Source of the DNA: Camarhynchus parvulus
Taxonomy: Eukaryota > Chordata > Aves > Passeriformes > Thraupidae
Reading direction: 5' to 3'
Assembly (NCBI RefSeq): GCF_901933205.1
Contig: NC_044590.1
Span: 6,711,501 to 6,775,500, forward strand
Length of the DNA stretch: 64,000 nucleotides
The notes beneath the pieces were generated by a model. The model did no database searches and was not told the DNA's origin. It saw only the letters and a list, made by a program, of their open reading frames with translations. This document shows positions 35,428 through 47,200 of the stretch, piece by piece. Position numbers and translations under genes: made by a program. Each line of letters opens with the position of its first letter. The stretch's first letter is position 1.

Positions 35428-37424
35428 CATCAGGGATGTGAACTGCGCTGGGTGGGTGGGAGGTGGCAGCCAATGGAATAGGAGTCTGACAAGTCAGGCT
35501 GTGGAGATCCCAAGGAAGGGTCAAAACAGGACTGAGCAAAGACACAGGGCTCATACACCCAGTTCCTAAGGAGATGATGATGATGTTAAACAGTCTCAGA
35601 GCACAAAATAAACCCCCAAGTTTTCTCTGCCCAGCTCAGCTCTCCAGTCATGGGCCACTTCAGTGAGCATCCACGCTAAGCTGGGCACATTAATCCTTGT
35701 CACCACTGAGCACTCAAGTGTGAGAAACAAACAGTCGTTTGTGAGGGAAGGGCCACTGTGAAACCCTTGAGTTGAGCCTGGTGTGTGAAGAACGCGAATT
35801 CAGAACAATGAGGACAGTACAGCCAACTCCAATAGGAACTGATAGATGTTGAAGTGCCTGAAGCAGCCCATGACACATCCCACATCCACCAGGATCACAG
35901 CATGATCCAGGTGCTCTTCAGGAGCACAGACTCACTCCCACAGGTTTCCTGAAGATGTTCATCTTGTTTGGTTTTGCTGTCTCGCTGTGTTTCTGAGGTG
36001 TGTCTGCAGCAATGTGAAATCCCACACAACCTGAACAGCTCTGATCATATCTTCTTCAGTCTCAGATTTTCTTGTTTGTTCGGCAGCCTGACCCTGCAGA
36101 TCAGGCACTGCCCTGCCCAGGCTGACAGCTTGTTTTTTAATCTGTTCTTAGGGATAGATAAAAAAGAGAGTACTAAAGAAACCTCTTCATTAGAAAAATT
36201 ACTCACAGAATAAAAGGAAATTGGTTCCTTAAATTTAAAAAAAATCGGTGTCCTTAAGATACTGGCATGAATTGCAAACTATTTTTGTTTTTAAAAGAAG
36301 CCTTTACAATGCAGAAATCCCACCAGATGATGAAACCAGCATCTCTGAGGCAAGGACTGGCCACCACCAACACAGAATGTAACCAAGGGGAGAGGACATC
36401 CTTCCTGTCCACTTTCCACATGGCAGGGAAGAGCATTTGGATTGCCTGGCCTGCTTCCAGCCCAGCCCCAAGCTCTGCCACTGCAGGGCTGCACACTGGG
36501 CTCATACAGATCCCGCTCTTCGTGCTCACCCAGGGCCCAGTCCAACCTGGATGTGGGTCCTGAGGTTTTTTAGTAAAAGGACCCATGCTCAGTGAGCCAC
36601 CTTGGACAGAAAAACTCCAACTGATGGTGGCAAAAATCACAAGGTTCCCTGTGGAGCTGTTCCTGGATAGGTTTGGGAATTCTGATATGCTGCTGGCTTA
36701 TTCCCCCAGCTATGGCACTCTACTTGTGGAACCAGGCAGTTTTCCATGCCAAGCCAGTGAGTTTGGCTACAGCACGGCCTGGGATACTCCAACAGTCAAA
36801 CTGCTGAAATCTGATGCTCCAGGCTGCTGGTTCCACCTCTGAGCTGTCAGTTTTCTGTCTCTTCCTTACACTAGGGCTACAAAGAACTGCTCCCCCCAAA
36901 AAATGGAGCTCTCAGATAAATCCCACAGTAAAAACCAGAAGGCAGAGAGCAGCTAAAGCACTTGACCTTTGATGTTTTCACCCAGCCATGGCTGGGACCC
37001 TGCCTGCACCTGTGCTTGGCAGGTGGCCACAGACAGAAGCCACAGTTACTGGCAGGATGTGGGGCTGTCCAAGCCCCCTAAGCTGGTTTGTAGCCAGCAG
37101 TGTTATCACCTGAGCAGCCACAGACTCTGGATGGAGCTGCTGCTGCAGGGAAAATGAAGGAAAGAAGTGTGCAAGAGAGCAGACAATTGTATCCCTTGTA
37201 GCTAGGCCTCATCCAAGGCCCAACTCACTGAATGCTTTTGGGGCTGGACAGATGTGCACTACTCCCCCTCCCAGAAGAGCTCAGGAGCATCCAGAAACTG
37301 CTGCTTTTTTGCCCAGTTTTAGGCTGAGCAGCCTGAGGCCCAGCAGAGCAGGACAGCTCATCGAGACTCTGAGGCCAGGAGCACCAGAAGGACAACTCCT
37401 GTAGTCCAACACCTTCCTCAGCAC
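35428..37424 (-). other. Probable ZGPAT 3' UTR or downstream spacer
   Basis: About 2 kb with no coding exon, RNA gene or clear repeat. It is assigned as possible 3' UTR only because no canonical polyadenylation signal is found closer to the stop. Confidence 0.35.
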
Positions 37425-40400
37425 CTAGAACTCAGTCATCTTCTTGTGGGTGTCTGCTTTCTTCTGCTCCCGCTGTAGCCTGGCTTCCTGGGCCTGCAGC
37501 TGCCCCAGCTGCTTGTGGGCATTAGCCAGCTTCTCCTCCAGCTGAGCTGCAGCAATGCTGTGCCTGAAAGCAAAAAGCACAGTGGCAATGTCATCCTGCA
37601 TGGTAAGATCAAAGGCTTGTTCCATCCCAAGAGAGTTTGCCCTTTCCTGTAGGATTAGCCCAAGGGAGCTGCTGAAAGCCAGGAATAACCTGATGCTCAG
37701 CACAATCTGGGCTAGAGAATGTCCTCCTGAGATCCTCAACAGCAATGCTGCAAAGTGGGCACCAGAAGGATTCCAGCACCTTTCCTCAGAGAGCTCCTCT
37801 CTTTGCCACAGCCTGAATTCAGACACATCTGCCAGCGTCCACTCTGGTCTGAAGCACCCACTGAACTCTCTCCTCCACTTCCCCTTAAATTCCATCCAGA
37901 CACACTTCACTTTTTCCTGCCACACCTCATTTCAAGCCCAGCCCTCCCCAGAAGCACCACAAACTCGATCCCAAAGAACGTTTTCCTACCTCCCGATGTT
38001 GCGTGCCAGGGCCTGCTGGATTCCCCTGATATCCCTCTGCGTTTGCTCAATCTTCTCCGTGGTCTGGAAGAGGCTGACACTCAGAGCCTTCTTGGTGCTC
38101 TTGCTGGCATGGTAGATCTCTTTGCTGTTCCTCTGGGGCAGGGCCATCCCCCCAGCCCTGTCCCCAGCGCTCTTCCCGCGCAGTTTCTCGTTCAGGAAGT
38201 CAAACACGTTGCGCGGGGCCTTCCGGCCGCCCGGCTGGCCAGAGCTGCTTCCCTTTGCCCGGCATTTCCTCGATTTGCCTGGCTCCAGCTTCCCCTGCTT
38301 CTTCTTCTGCAGCACCTCAGCACACTGGTCCAGGGACTTCCCTCGAGGGAGCACCACAGCCTGCACTGGCTCCACTCTGCCCTCGCCATTCTTCCCTAGG
38401 CCTGAGGAGAGACTCCAAGTCATTACAGCATCCCCCTCTCAAGCCACCTCCCACCACAAGCTCACACTGACAGTCACAAGCTTAAAACAAGCTCAGAGGC
38501 TTTTGAGGTACCAAAAGTTAGAACTTCTGTCCAAGTCAAGGGGACCAGGAAAGGCCAGGCCAGGAGCCATTCACAGCAGAAGATTTGTGATTCCAAGCCC
38601 AAGGCCATCTGTCAGGCCGGTTTCTGTGAAACCAGGTTCAGCCTCACATCTTCAGCTTCTCAAGCCAGGTTCTATTTAAAAGTGGTTTGCTTCCTCTGGG
38701 AGAACCCAAGCCAGGTTCTACTTCAAACTGGTTTGGTTCCTCTGGGAGGACCCAAGCCAGCTTCTACTTCAAACTGGTTTGGTTCCTCTGGGAGGACCTG
38801 AGACACAGAGGCCCTCCCAGAGCCCCCAAGGCTTGATGCAATTTGGGTGGGAGCAGCGAGTTCAGCAGGCTTTGAAGTCTGTGTCCAGGCCAGGAGATGC
38901 ATTAGCACAGACATCAGAAGCTTTGCAGATCAGCTCCCCTCCACCTCCAGCCTCTGAACATTCCACCAGGTTCTCACGGCTTTGATCACCAACCTGACCG
39001 TGCTTCCAGGTGCCTCCACTGTTTGCCATTTCCATACAGGGCTTGGTGCCCCACATGCCTGTACTTCCATGAAATAACTCATCCCTCTTCCCTCCAACGC
39101 TGCTGGGATCTACCACATTGCTTGAGCCTCAGCCAAGTGGCCCCTCAGCACAGCAAAGGTTCTGGCTTCATCCAAAATATTGGGTTTTTCTTACCAGCCC
39201 CAGGACCAGCCTCTCCCCTTACCTTTTCCAAACTCATATCCCATCTGAACAAGCAGTTTGGAGCCAATGCCACGAGTATGGGCCTCCCAGCCACCAAAAG
39301 AGGAGCTGCAGGCTGGGGTCCATTCCCCATTCTCTGGAACCCCTGAGTCTATCACTGTGGAACACAAGAGGAGAATCAGTGAAACAGGAATTGTGAGTAA
39401 AGCTACTGTGTGCAGCATCCCTCACAGGACAGTGCAATTCATTTCTCCAACCTTAAAAGCATTTGGTCATGCCTCCAACTTTACTCGGTTCCTACTGAAT
39501 TGTCACCTTCCATGAACACTGCACAGGAGTGGCTGAAATGTCAGGTTTCACTTGATTTAATGCACATACCATCTCCCAGATCCAGGCAGAATCACCCAGG
39601 AGTTTTATGATTCTTTTCCTTCCTTCCAGGATGATAATACAGACCAATGTACACATCTGAGCAGAATTTAGCACAGTGGCACCTAATACTTATCCTGTGC
39701 CTCCAGCTCCTGTCTCTGGTATGAGGCTCCTCCAGGCCACAGCATTAATTTTGTGTTATTAGGATCCAATAACCTCTGTCAGGTTAAATGTAAAGAGCTC
39801 TAGGACATGACTTTGTCCCTGTGATGCAGCTGTGGCACCATCAGAGGGACAGTGCTGCCTGTGCAACTTCCAAGAAGTCACTTGGGCACTCTCTGTGTCA
39901 CCTTTGAGCAGTAAAACAGGCATGGCTGTTCCTGCAGCCTCCTCAAGGCACCAGAAAGACCCAACATTTCCATTTCCTTGGGTCTCACATTCCTGGGCCA
40001 TGGAGCTCCCAGGGATGAGAAAATCTGATTCACTTATTAACTCAGCTCAGCCAGACATGTAAGAATGAGGCTCAGAGCCTGGAACTCTAAAATATCACAC
40101 CCTCTTCTTCCTTGTGTGGGGAGTTCCCATGGAAACCTCCAGCCTTCATTAGCCCAGGGATTTGCACAAAACAAAGATTTTAGTTTGCAGTTATAGCAGA
40201 ACAGCCAGTTACTGTTGTCAGGAACACATAAAGATATCAACTGCTCTTTCATGAGAGGTGAGACACAGAGTGAGAGCTCTAGGACAGTCAGCCAGTCCCA
40301 GAGAAAAGGAGAACAAAATCCCAAGTCACTTTTGCTCACTTTCCCCCCCACTCCCTTACCTTTGGCATAACCAGAATCATCCACACTGTCCTCATCAGAC

Positions 40401-42694
40401 TCGCCAGATTCAGCAGCATCTTCACTTCTCAGGGGTGGAATGACACTGTCCCCTTCCACCACGGCCTCCTTGAGGAGCAGGGAGTCAAATTTCACCGTGT
40501 AGTAGCCACTGTCCACATCTACAGAGGGAACAGCAAGGACAGGAGCTGCAGCTACACCAGAGTCAGCTCCAGCAGACTGACACAGGATGGGGGGAGGCCC
40601 AAGGAACAGCTCCAAAAATCCTGGGTTTAATCTGTGATTTTTATTTCTGTCTGGGAGGGGGAAGCACCCACTGCAATGAAAAGCTATTTCCACAATGCCC
40701 ATGTTGATACCTAAAAGTTTATCTCTACAAATCAAGAAAGATGGACTGCTGAGAAATGGAATTAAAAGAAATTAGACTCGCTCCCTTTGACTTAATAACA
40801 GTGAAAAGAAAGATGAAAAGAGGGAATAAACCCTCCCTCTTCCCAGGACAGAGGGAAGCCTGTATCAGCAGCTGCTGGGCAGGGCCAGCTCCCTAGGTTT
40901 TTGTTTAAACAAGACCAGATTATTGCCATTCTCACCTACTAGACATGTAAATTCCTGCAATCCCTCCCTCTTCCCTGGAGCAGTTAATGACCCCGTAGTC
41001 ATTTCCTTTCCACATTCTTGCTCTTTGTCTCCTACTTCCCAGTCAATTCTCTCCTCTAGCCTGACAAAACTCAGACTGTTTCCTCAGCTATGCCAAGATT
41101 TTGAGTTCAGGGCAGCAGCCACATTATTTATGTTTTTCTATCATTAACCAGAGCAGCCAAGTTTTAGATCCACATCAACCTCAGCCTCCCCCTTCCCCCG
41201 GGCAAGCCCCTGCCCCCCTCACCGGTGATTTTGGCCGTGTACCAGATGCCATCACTGTGCTTGGCCAGGCAGGCTGAGCCCACACCCAGACTGCTCAGGT
41301 CGGGCTCCTGGAAGGGCTGGAGCTCCTCCACGGACACCACCTGACCATGGGAAAACCTGCAGGGAAGGAGGAACAGGAGTTCTCAAATGAAAATCCCTTC
41401 CTTCCTTCCTCAAAAGAAATGCACACGAGTGTCAGGGGTGAGGAACCTTCACCAGAATTATAATTACAACAGCACGTGGTCAAACTTCCCTAAAGTTGTT
41501 CATGTTTCACCTTAAACATGTTATTTATGTCATGGGACAAAGAATGCATCTCACGCCAGAGAATTAAACTTCCTTGCTGGTGACACATCCAACTGAAAAG
41601 TTCCTGCCTTTGGGGATAAATGGGATCAGAGACAGGCAGGGCTCCAGCCCAGCACCTCCAGAGAGGTCAGGTTCACAGTCCAGCTCCAACCACTGAGGCT
41701 GATCCTGGTGAAGATCCCCAAAAAGAGAGCTCCAAATAGATCCCCAAAAATATCCAATCCCCCAGTGCAACTGGAATGTGTGCATTACCCACAGACTTGG
41801 GTGTTTTGTTTTAAAATACTCCATCAGTTGTTAATTCAGCCACTCAGTTATGTAACATCTCTGCACCTTCCCCACAGGATTTTCCACTTCACCTGTGCAT
41901 CAGCTATGGACAGCAGCCAAACTGATGCCACTGCTCCCCACAGCATTTCAAAAACACCAAGGCACAGTTTCTCTGGGTGAGAAAGCCACACAGAGCACTT
42001 GAGGAGGAGTTTTGTCCCTCTGAACCCTCCCACCCCTCTCTCTTTACCGACAGTTCTCCTTAAATCTGCACTTGTCATCCAGGAAGAAGGGGCACGGCTT
42101 CAGGGACTTGTGGGTGGGGTACAGGTAGAGCACCCTGACCCCTGCACTGCCATCCTCCAGCTCCTCTGTCCCCACAATCATGGCATTGTGGTACTCCAGG
42201 GTCCCCCAGGAGCTGTAGTAGGGGGCTTTAACCTTCATCCCACTCAACTCCTCCTCCTCCTCCTCCTCCTCTCTCTCAGACTCCTCCTCCTCACTGCACT
42301 TTGATTTGGATTTATCCCCCGTTTCTCCCTCTCTCTCTGAGGAGATCCCCTTGTCATCAGCTGGAGGCTCCTCATCTGTTCCAAGCCCAGCAATGGCTTC
42401 CTTAAAAGCAGTGTATTCCTCATCTTGGGCAGAGCTCTCCAGCTGGGAATCCTGCCCTGGGAGACCTGCTGGGGAGGAAGAGGAGGCATCTGTGTCCAAA
42501 GTGGCCAGAAGTTTGCTCTTTTTCACAGCCACCAGGCTCGACTCGGTCAGTTCTATGAGCTGCTTCAAATCCTCCTGCAGCTGGATCAGGTCCGAGTGCT
42601 GCGATGGGTCCTGGCCCGCCCCCAGCGCCAGCTCCACCTGCTCCAGCTGGGCGTTGTAGGTCTGGATCGCTGCTTCCAGACTCTCTTCATCCAT
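37425..42694 (-). CDS. ZGPAT: ZGPAT, CCCH and G-patch transcriptional repressor
   Basis: The six coding exons on the minus strand are 42694-42048, 41356-41223, 40518-40360, 39354-39223, 38401-37990 and 37563-37425. All are canonical and in phase, giving about 540 residues (human about 531). The N-terminus MDEESLEAAIQTYNAQL is followed by an acidic low-complexity run (EEEESEREEEEEEEE). The CCCH finger is C-X7-C-X5-C-X3-H at about residues 201-220 and spans the first exon junction. Next comes a Tudor-like region (LAKHSDGIWYTAKITDVDSG), and then a G-patch (RGIGSKLLVQMGYEFGKGLG) across the exon 4/5 junction. A basic linker and a coiled-coil C-terminus (LEEKLANAHKQLGQLQAQEA) follow, ending KKMTEF. 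In mammals ZGPAT (ZIP) binds DNA through the CCCH finger, recruits NuRD to repress genes such as EGFR, and also associates with spliceosomal material. An upstream in-frame GTG exists, but the ATG of MDEES is the family start. The gene diverges from ARFRP1. Confidence 0.96.
38402..39222 (-). other. ZGPAT: ZGPAT intron with a 46-bp triplication
   Basis: A 0.8-kb intron between the two G-patch exons. Its only distinctive content is the 3 x 46 bp tandem repeat at 38661-38798. Confidence 0.8.
38661..38798. repeat. Tandem repeat, 3 x 46 bp
   Basis: Three head-to-tail units begin at 38661, 38707 and 38753, each starting CAAGCCAG(G/C)TTCTA and ending CTCTGGGAG(A/G)ACC. Units 2 and 3 are almost identical; unit 1 is more diverged. 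Confidence 0.92.
39355..42047 (-). other. ZGPAT: Remaining ZGPAT introns (39355-40359, 40519-41222, 41357-42047)
   Basis: Three introns of about 1.0, 0.7 and 0.7 kb. No additional exons, RNA genes or recognisable repeats were found in them. Confidence 0.7.
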
Positions 42695-43037
42695 TCTCAG
42701 CACAGGAAAGGCGCTTCTGCCCGCGTCCTCTCCACGAACTCAAAACACATTCAGAGTTCACTCAAACACTTCTGGATAACAAGTCCTCGCCCGAAGAAGC
42801 GACATCTACCCGCCGTCCCGCTCTTTCCCTCGGGAATGACCAGGGCGATGCTCCTGCTGGAAACAGGCGGCAAGAGGCGACGAGAGAGTCCGAGGAGAGG
42901 CCGCGCCTGGCCCTGCCCTACCCCGCCACTCTCGCCCACCGGGCCCCCGCACAGCACCGCTCCTCCCGCAGCCTGGGCGCTCTCTCAGCTCCAGGGCTGC
43001 AGCACCTCCCAGAGCCGCCACCGCGTCCTCAGCCGCC

Positions 43038-43073
43038 TCAGCCCCTGCGACCCGCCTCCAGGACAGCCGCCAT
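43038..43073 (-). promoter_or_regulatory. ZGPAT: Possible upstream ORF in the ZGPAT leader
   Basis: An ATGGCGGCT start opens an 11-codon frame closing with TGA, upstream of the ZGPAT ATG. Whether it lies in the mature mRNA depends on the unknown start site. Confidence 0.3.
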
Positions 43074-43260
43074 GACACCCCACTTCCGGCATCAGCGCCT
43101 CCACTTCCGGCTGCCCTGGTAGCGCGTCACCCGCTCCGCACTCGGAGCGCTGGGGAGGCCGGCGGCGCTGGGCATTCCGGGAGTTGTAGTCCACAGGCCC
43201 CCCTTCGCAGCGCCATCGCAGGGGTGACAGGACTACATTTCCCAGAGTCCCGGGCACGGA

Positions 43261-43293
43261 ATGGCGGCGGCTGGTGGCGCTGGGGAGTCGTGA
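43261..43293 (+). promoter_or_regulatory. ARFRP1: Possible upstream ORF in ARFRP1 exon 1
   Basis: An ATGGCGGCG start opens a 10-codon frame ending in TGA, within the inferred non-coding first exon, which ends at 43336 before a GTGAGG donor. Confidence 0.35.
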
Positions 43294-43336
43294 GAGGCGA
43301 CTCGAGCTCCAGGGCTGACACCGGCGCCAGCAGCAG

Positions 43337-44290
43337 GTGAGGGGCCGCGGGCCTCGAGCTCGGACTCTTTTCATCGCCCGCTCCCCTTCGGAGCTTGGGC
43401 CGGGACCTGTCGCTGCCCGGGACGTGTCGCGGGGCCATTAGGGGGAAATGGCGCTAGGGCCGGTGCTCCCCTCAGCCGTCACTGGCCGTGGCAGGGCAGG
43501 AAAGGGCCGGGCCGGATCTCCCGGATCTTGTGGAGCTGGAGCGATCTGCCGGGTCCGGGAGGATCTGCCGGGTTAGGGAGGAGCAGCCAGCGGCCGGGCT
43601 CGCCCAGGGTCAGTCGCTGTCCCGAGGGGGAGCGGGCCGGGGTTCCCCGCTGCCTGTGGCTGCTCCCCCGGGGGGGCGGCAGGAGCGCCCCGGTCTCAGC
43701 TGGGGGCGAAGGGTGGCCCCGGTACCTGTGGGGTTGAAGCCCCGTGAAACCCCCGATCCGATTCCTGCTTTGGAACACTTTTATTGCCCTTTAGGTAATG
43801 GTGTTTGACTTCAAAGTGGTTGTTTAACCACGCACTGCCTCTCAAAGGCTCTGCCTTGGGGTTCCCTTTATCTGGGTTCGAGCAGAAGGGTTGTTGCAAT
43901 GGCTGTGAGTCAGCTGCAGCCCTTGGCGCCAGTGCTCCCTGCATCCCAGCAAAGCTGCTGGGGCTGTGTGTGCACATCCAGCTGGGAGCTTCTGTAGGTT
44001 CTTGCTCAAAATACCTGATCTCTGTATTTGTATGAAGTTCACTTCATTTTCTGTGGGTCTTACGTTTACTGCAAGAGGTGTTCAAGTCCTTCCTCAGTTC
44101 CTCCTTAAAACACCAAATTTGATCTTGAGCTATTTTCATTATCTCTCTTAGATCTCAGATTTTCCCTGGAATTGCCTAAATATGAGATTTACTGATAAAA
44201 GAGTGACCTAATTTAATTGTTTGGCATTGTGGCATGAGAGGCATTTGGGAATGAGCTGTTTGCTAATTGATTTCCTGCCATTTGTTGCAG
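43337..44290 (+). other. ARFRP1: ARFRP1 intron 1 (5' UTR intron)
   Basis: About 0.95 kb between the inferred non-coding exon 1 donor (CAGCAG followed by GTGAGG) and the exon 2 acceptor (TTTGTTGCAG). The left third is still CpG-rich. No coding feature is seen. Confidence 0.65.
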
Positions 44291-44297
44291 GAGCAAG

Positions 44298-47200
44298 ATG
44301 TATACACTGCTGTCAGGGCTCTATAAATACATGTTCCAGAGGGATGAGTACTGTGTCCTGATCCTGGGTTTGGACAATGCTGGTAAAACTGTAAGTGCTG
44401 TTTATCACCCCGTGGAGGGGCACACACAATCCTAAACATCCTCCAGGGATAAATCTTCTGACAAGGGTCAATCTCTCTTCAGCTGTGTCCCGAGTTACTT
44501 TAGTGATGTCACACCAAGCAATCAACTTTTCCTCATTACTTAAATTTAGTACAAGCTCTCAGGGATGTGGCTGAGGCTTGAGTAATCCCGTAATCACATG
44601 TGATCCCTTCTTTCCTTGCTAAAATAGGGAGCAAGAAGAGTGGTTTGTCCAAAATTAGGTAGGGCAGTATCTGCTCTAGCAGGATTGTGCAGACTGGTTT
44701 GGGGTAGGATTACCCCAGCCAGTAAAATGTTTGACAGTGAATACTCTGTCTTATTCTTTTTCAGACCTTTCTTGAACAAACTAAAACCCGATTTAACAAG
44801 AACTACAAAGGGATGAGTTTGTCCAAAATCACAACCACTGTAGGCTTAAACAGTAAGTAAATCCATGTGGAATTTTTTTCAGCTTTCTTGCACAGTTAGA
44901 CAACATCTGCTTTTTGTTTGAAATGTCCAAGAATTCAGAAGGGCAGAATAGTTCCTGGGTGCAGAGATTGTATCTCCCAACTGTCCAGGTCTTTTTGTAC
45001 AGAATAAAATAGATTTCTTAACTTAGGAGGAGAAAGTCTTGAAGTATTAAAACTCCAGGTATCCTATTTCAGTGCTGTCCTCAAACTGTATTTCCCTGGA
45101 GTTCATTTCTTGGCCCAATTCTGGAATTACTTGCACTGATTCTGCTCTGTATTTGTGATCACTCCATGCAGATTTTGCTGTGTTGTTGCAAGCAGCTGCT
45201 GCCTGTGATTTGTTCCCCTACAAGCCTGTCCCACCCCAGATTTCTGAGTGGGGTGTGCAGCTGTCTGTGCTTTACAGCACCCATAGTTTTCATTGGATTG
45301 CCCTTCCTTCTTTCCTTCCTTCTAGTTGGAACTATTGATGTTGGCAAAACTCGGCTCATGTTCTGGGACCTTGGTGGGCAGGAGGAGCTGCAGTCACTTT
45401 GGGACAAGGTTAGAGATGTGGTTTTGTTTTGTTTGATTTTTTTTTATACTTTTATTTATTTATAAATATTTGATATTTATTTGAATGAATGTTTGAATGA
45501 TTTTTTTCCCCAGAGAAGCTGTGGCTGCCCCATCCCTGGAAATGCTCAAAGCCAGGGTGGATGGAGCTCTGATCAGCCTGATCTAGTGGGAGGTGTCCCT
45601 GCTCCTGGCAGGGGGTTGGAATGAGGTGGTTGGCCCTTTCCAACACAAACCATTCTGTGATTCTGTGATTTCTTTTAGAAGTGGTTTTGTCTCTTTTAGA
45701 ACTGAACCACCACAATCACTTGGTAATCACACAGGCTTATTGATAACCCCAGTAGTTAGCATTAACACCTTTTCAGAGATTCCACTTTTTCTGTGCTTAG
45801 TATTTGCATAATTGGTTGCAGACAGCAATTACCAACCCAGATCAGGGGTTGTGCCATAGAGATAAGCTTTGGGGGCACAAAAGCTTTTCTACCTGGTGTG
45901 TTGATCAGGCCTGCAAACAGAACAGGCAGCACAGGCTGTGTGCCTCCATTCTGTCCAGGCACACTGTAGATACAGCTACCTCTAACTGGTTGATCTTCTC
46001 CACATGCACCAAAACTGTACCAAAATCAAATCAGGAAGTGGAACAAGTGATCCTAATGGATTGACACTAATATCTGTGTTCTCCTTCCAGTACTATGCTG
46101 AATCTCATGGGGTGATCTATGTTATTGACTCCACTGATGAGGAGAGGCTCTCCGAGTCCAAAAGAGCTTTTGGTAAGTACAGTGTGAACAAATTGTCCTG
46201 GAAGGTTGTATCAAATGAAACTGTAATGCAGGAGGGAGCTTCTGGCTTCATCCCTCTGTCCAGAGAATCTGTGCCAGGCATTTGTACAACTTCCAGAACT
46301 GGCTAAACCTGGTTTTGCTTCTGTCCTTTGTAGAGAAGATGATTACCAGTGAAGCTCTGGAAGGAGTTCCCATTCTGGTGTTGGCCAACAAGCAGGATGT
46401 AGAGGTAAAATATGGAGGATTTACATAAATAAGCCTTGGAAAGGTGAACTCTGCATTCATGTTAAATTTGTTCCACAGTCCTGAGCTGATCCTATGGTAC
46501 TTTTCCACCACTGGAAATAATTACTTTGAATTTAGTTGTACTTTTTTCCTTTATCCTCCAACCCTTTTTCAGTGCCATGAATGAGCTTCCTACAGGCACA
46601 TAGTTTTGAACTCTTTATGTAACAGAACAAACTGCATAGCTATGGTGGGTCTGTCTTGTACCATGACTGGCTATATTGATGCTGTTTTTTTCCTGTTTAT
46701 TCAGAAAAGAAATGTTTAGTGCACTTTGTTTATGCTGCTCTTTGAAAACTCAGGAATAGCAGAACAGATGTATGTGAAGCAAATCATCCTTTCCCCATAA
46801 CTGGATAAGATCTGTTCAATAAAACACTTGTTTGTTGTAGAGCATTCCATCAGTGACAGCAGTGAATGGCAAGAAATGCTCTTTTCTGATAATTCGAATT
46901 CTTTCCAGTGTATTCAGAGCTGTAAAGCTCTTGGTTTGGGTTTGGCAGTTCGTGGGTGGTGCAGTGTTTAGGTGACACATCCTGAGCCATCCTTACCTCC
47001 CCCAGCATGGAAAAAAAAAAAAAAGAAGAGAGTGCCCAAGGTGGTTGTGGTGGTTTTCATGTTCTCCTCCTGGGAATTGACCCTGGAATTCCAGGACTGC
47101 AGCTCCAGGGACTGGTCTGTAGATGGAGCCAGAGGCTTGCAGTAGGATTTGGAGCGCCCGGCCTGGCAGCTGGGCTCAGTCTCTGCTCCAAAGGATGCAA

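Larger units (their letters stand above)
42800..43700. promoter_or_regulatory. Bidirectional CpG-island promoter of ZGPAT and ARFRP1
   Basis: A CpG-dense block lies between the divergent genes and has no TATA box. Two ETS sites (CACTTCCGG) lie at 43081-43089 and 43102-43110. Two ZNF143-type ACTACAnnTCCC elements lie in opposite orientation: minus strand at 43171-43190 and plus strand at 43232-43247. ATGGCGGC YY1-type words occur on both sides, on the minus strand at 43066-43073 and the plus strand at 43261-43268. This is a typical layout for a divergent housekeeping promoter. Confidence 0.8.
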
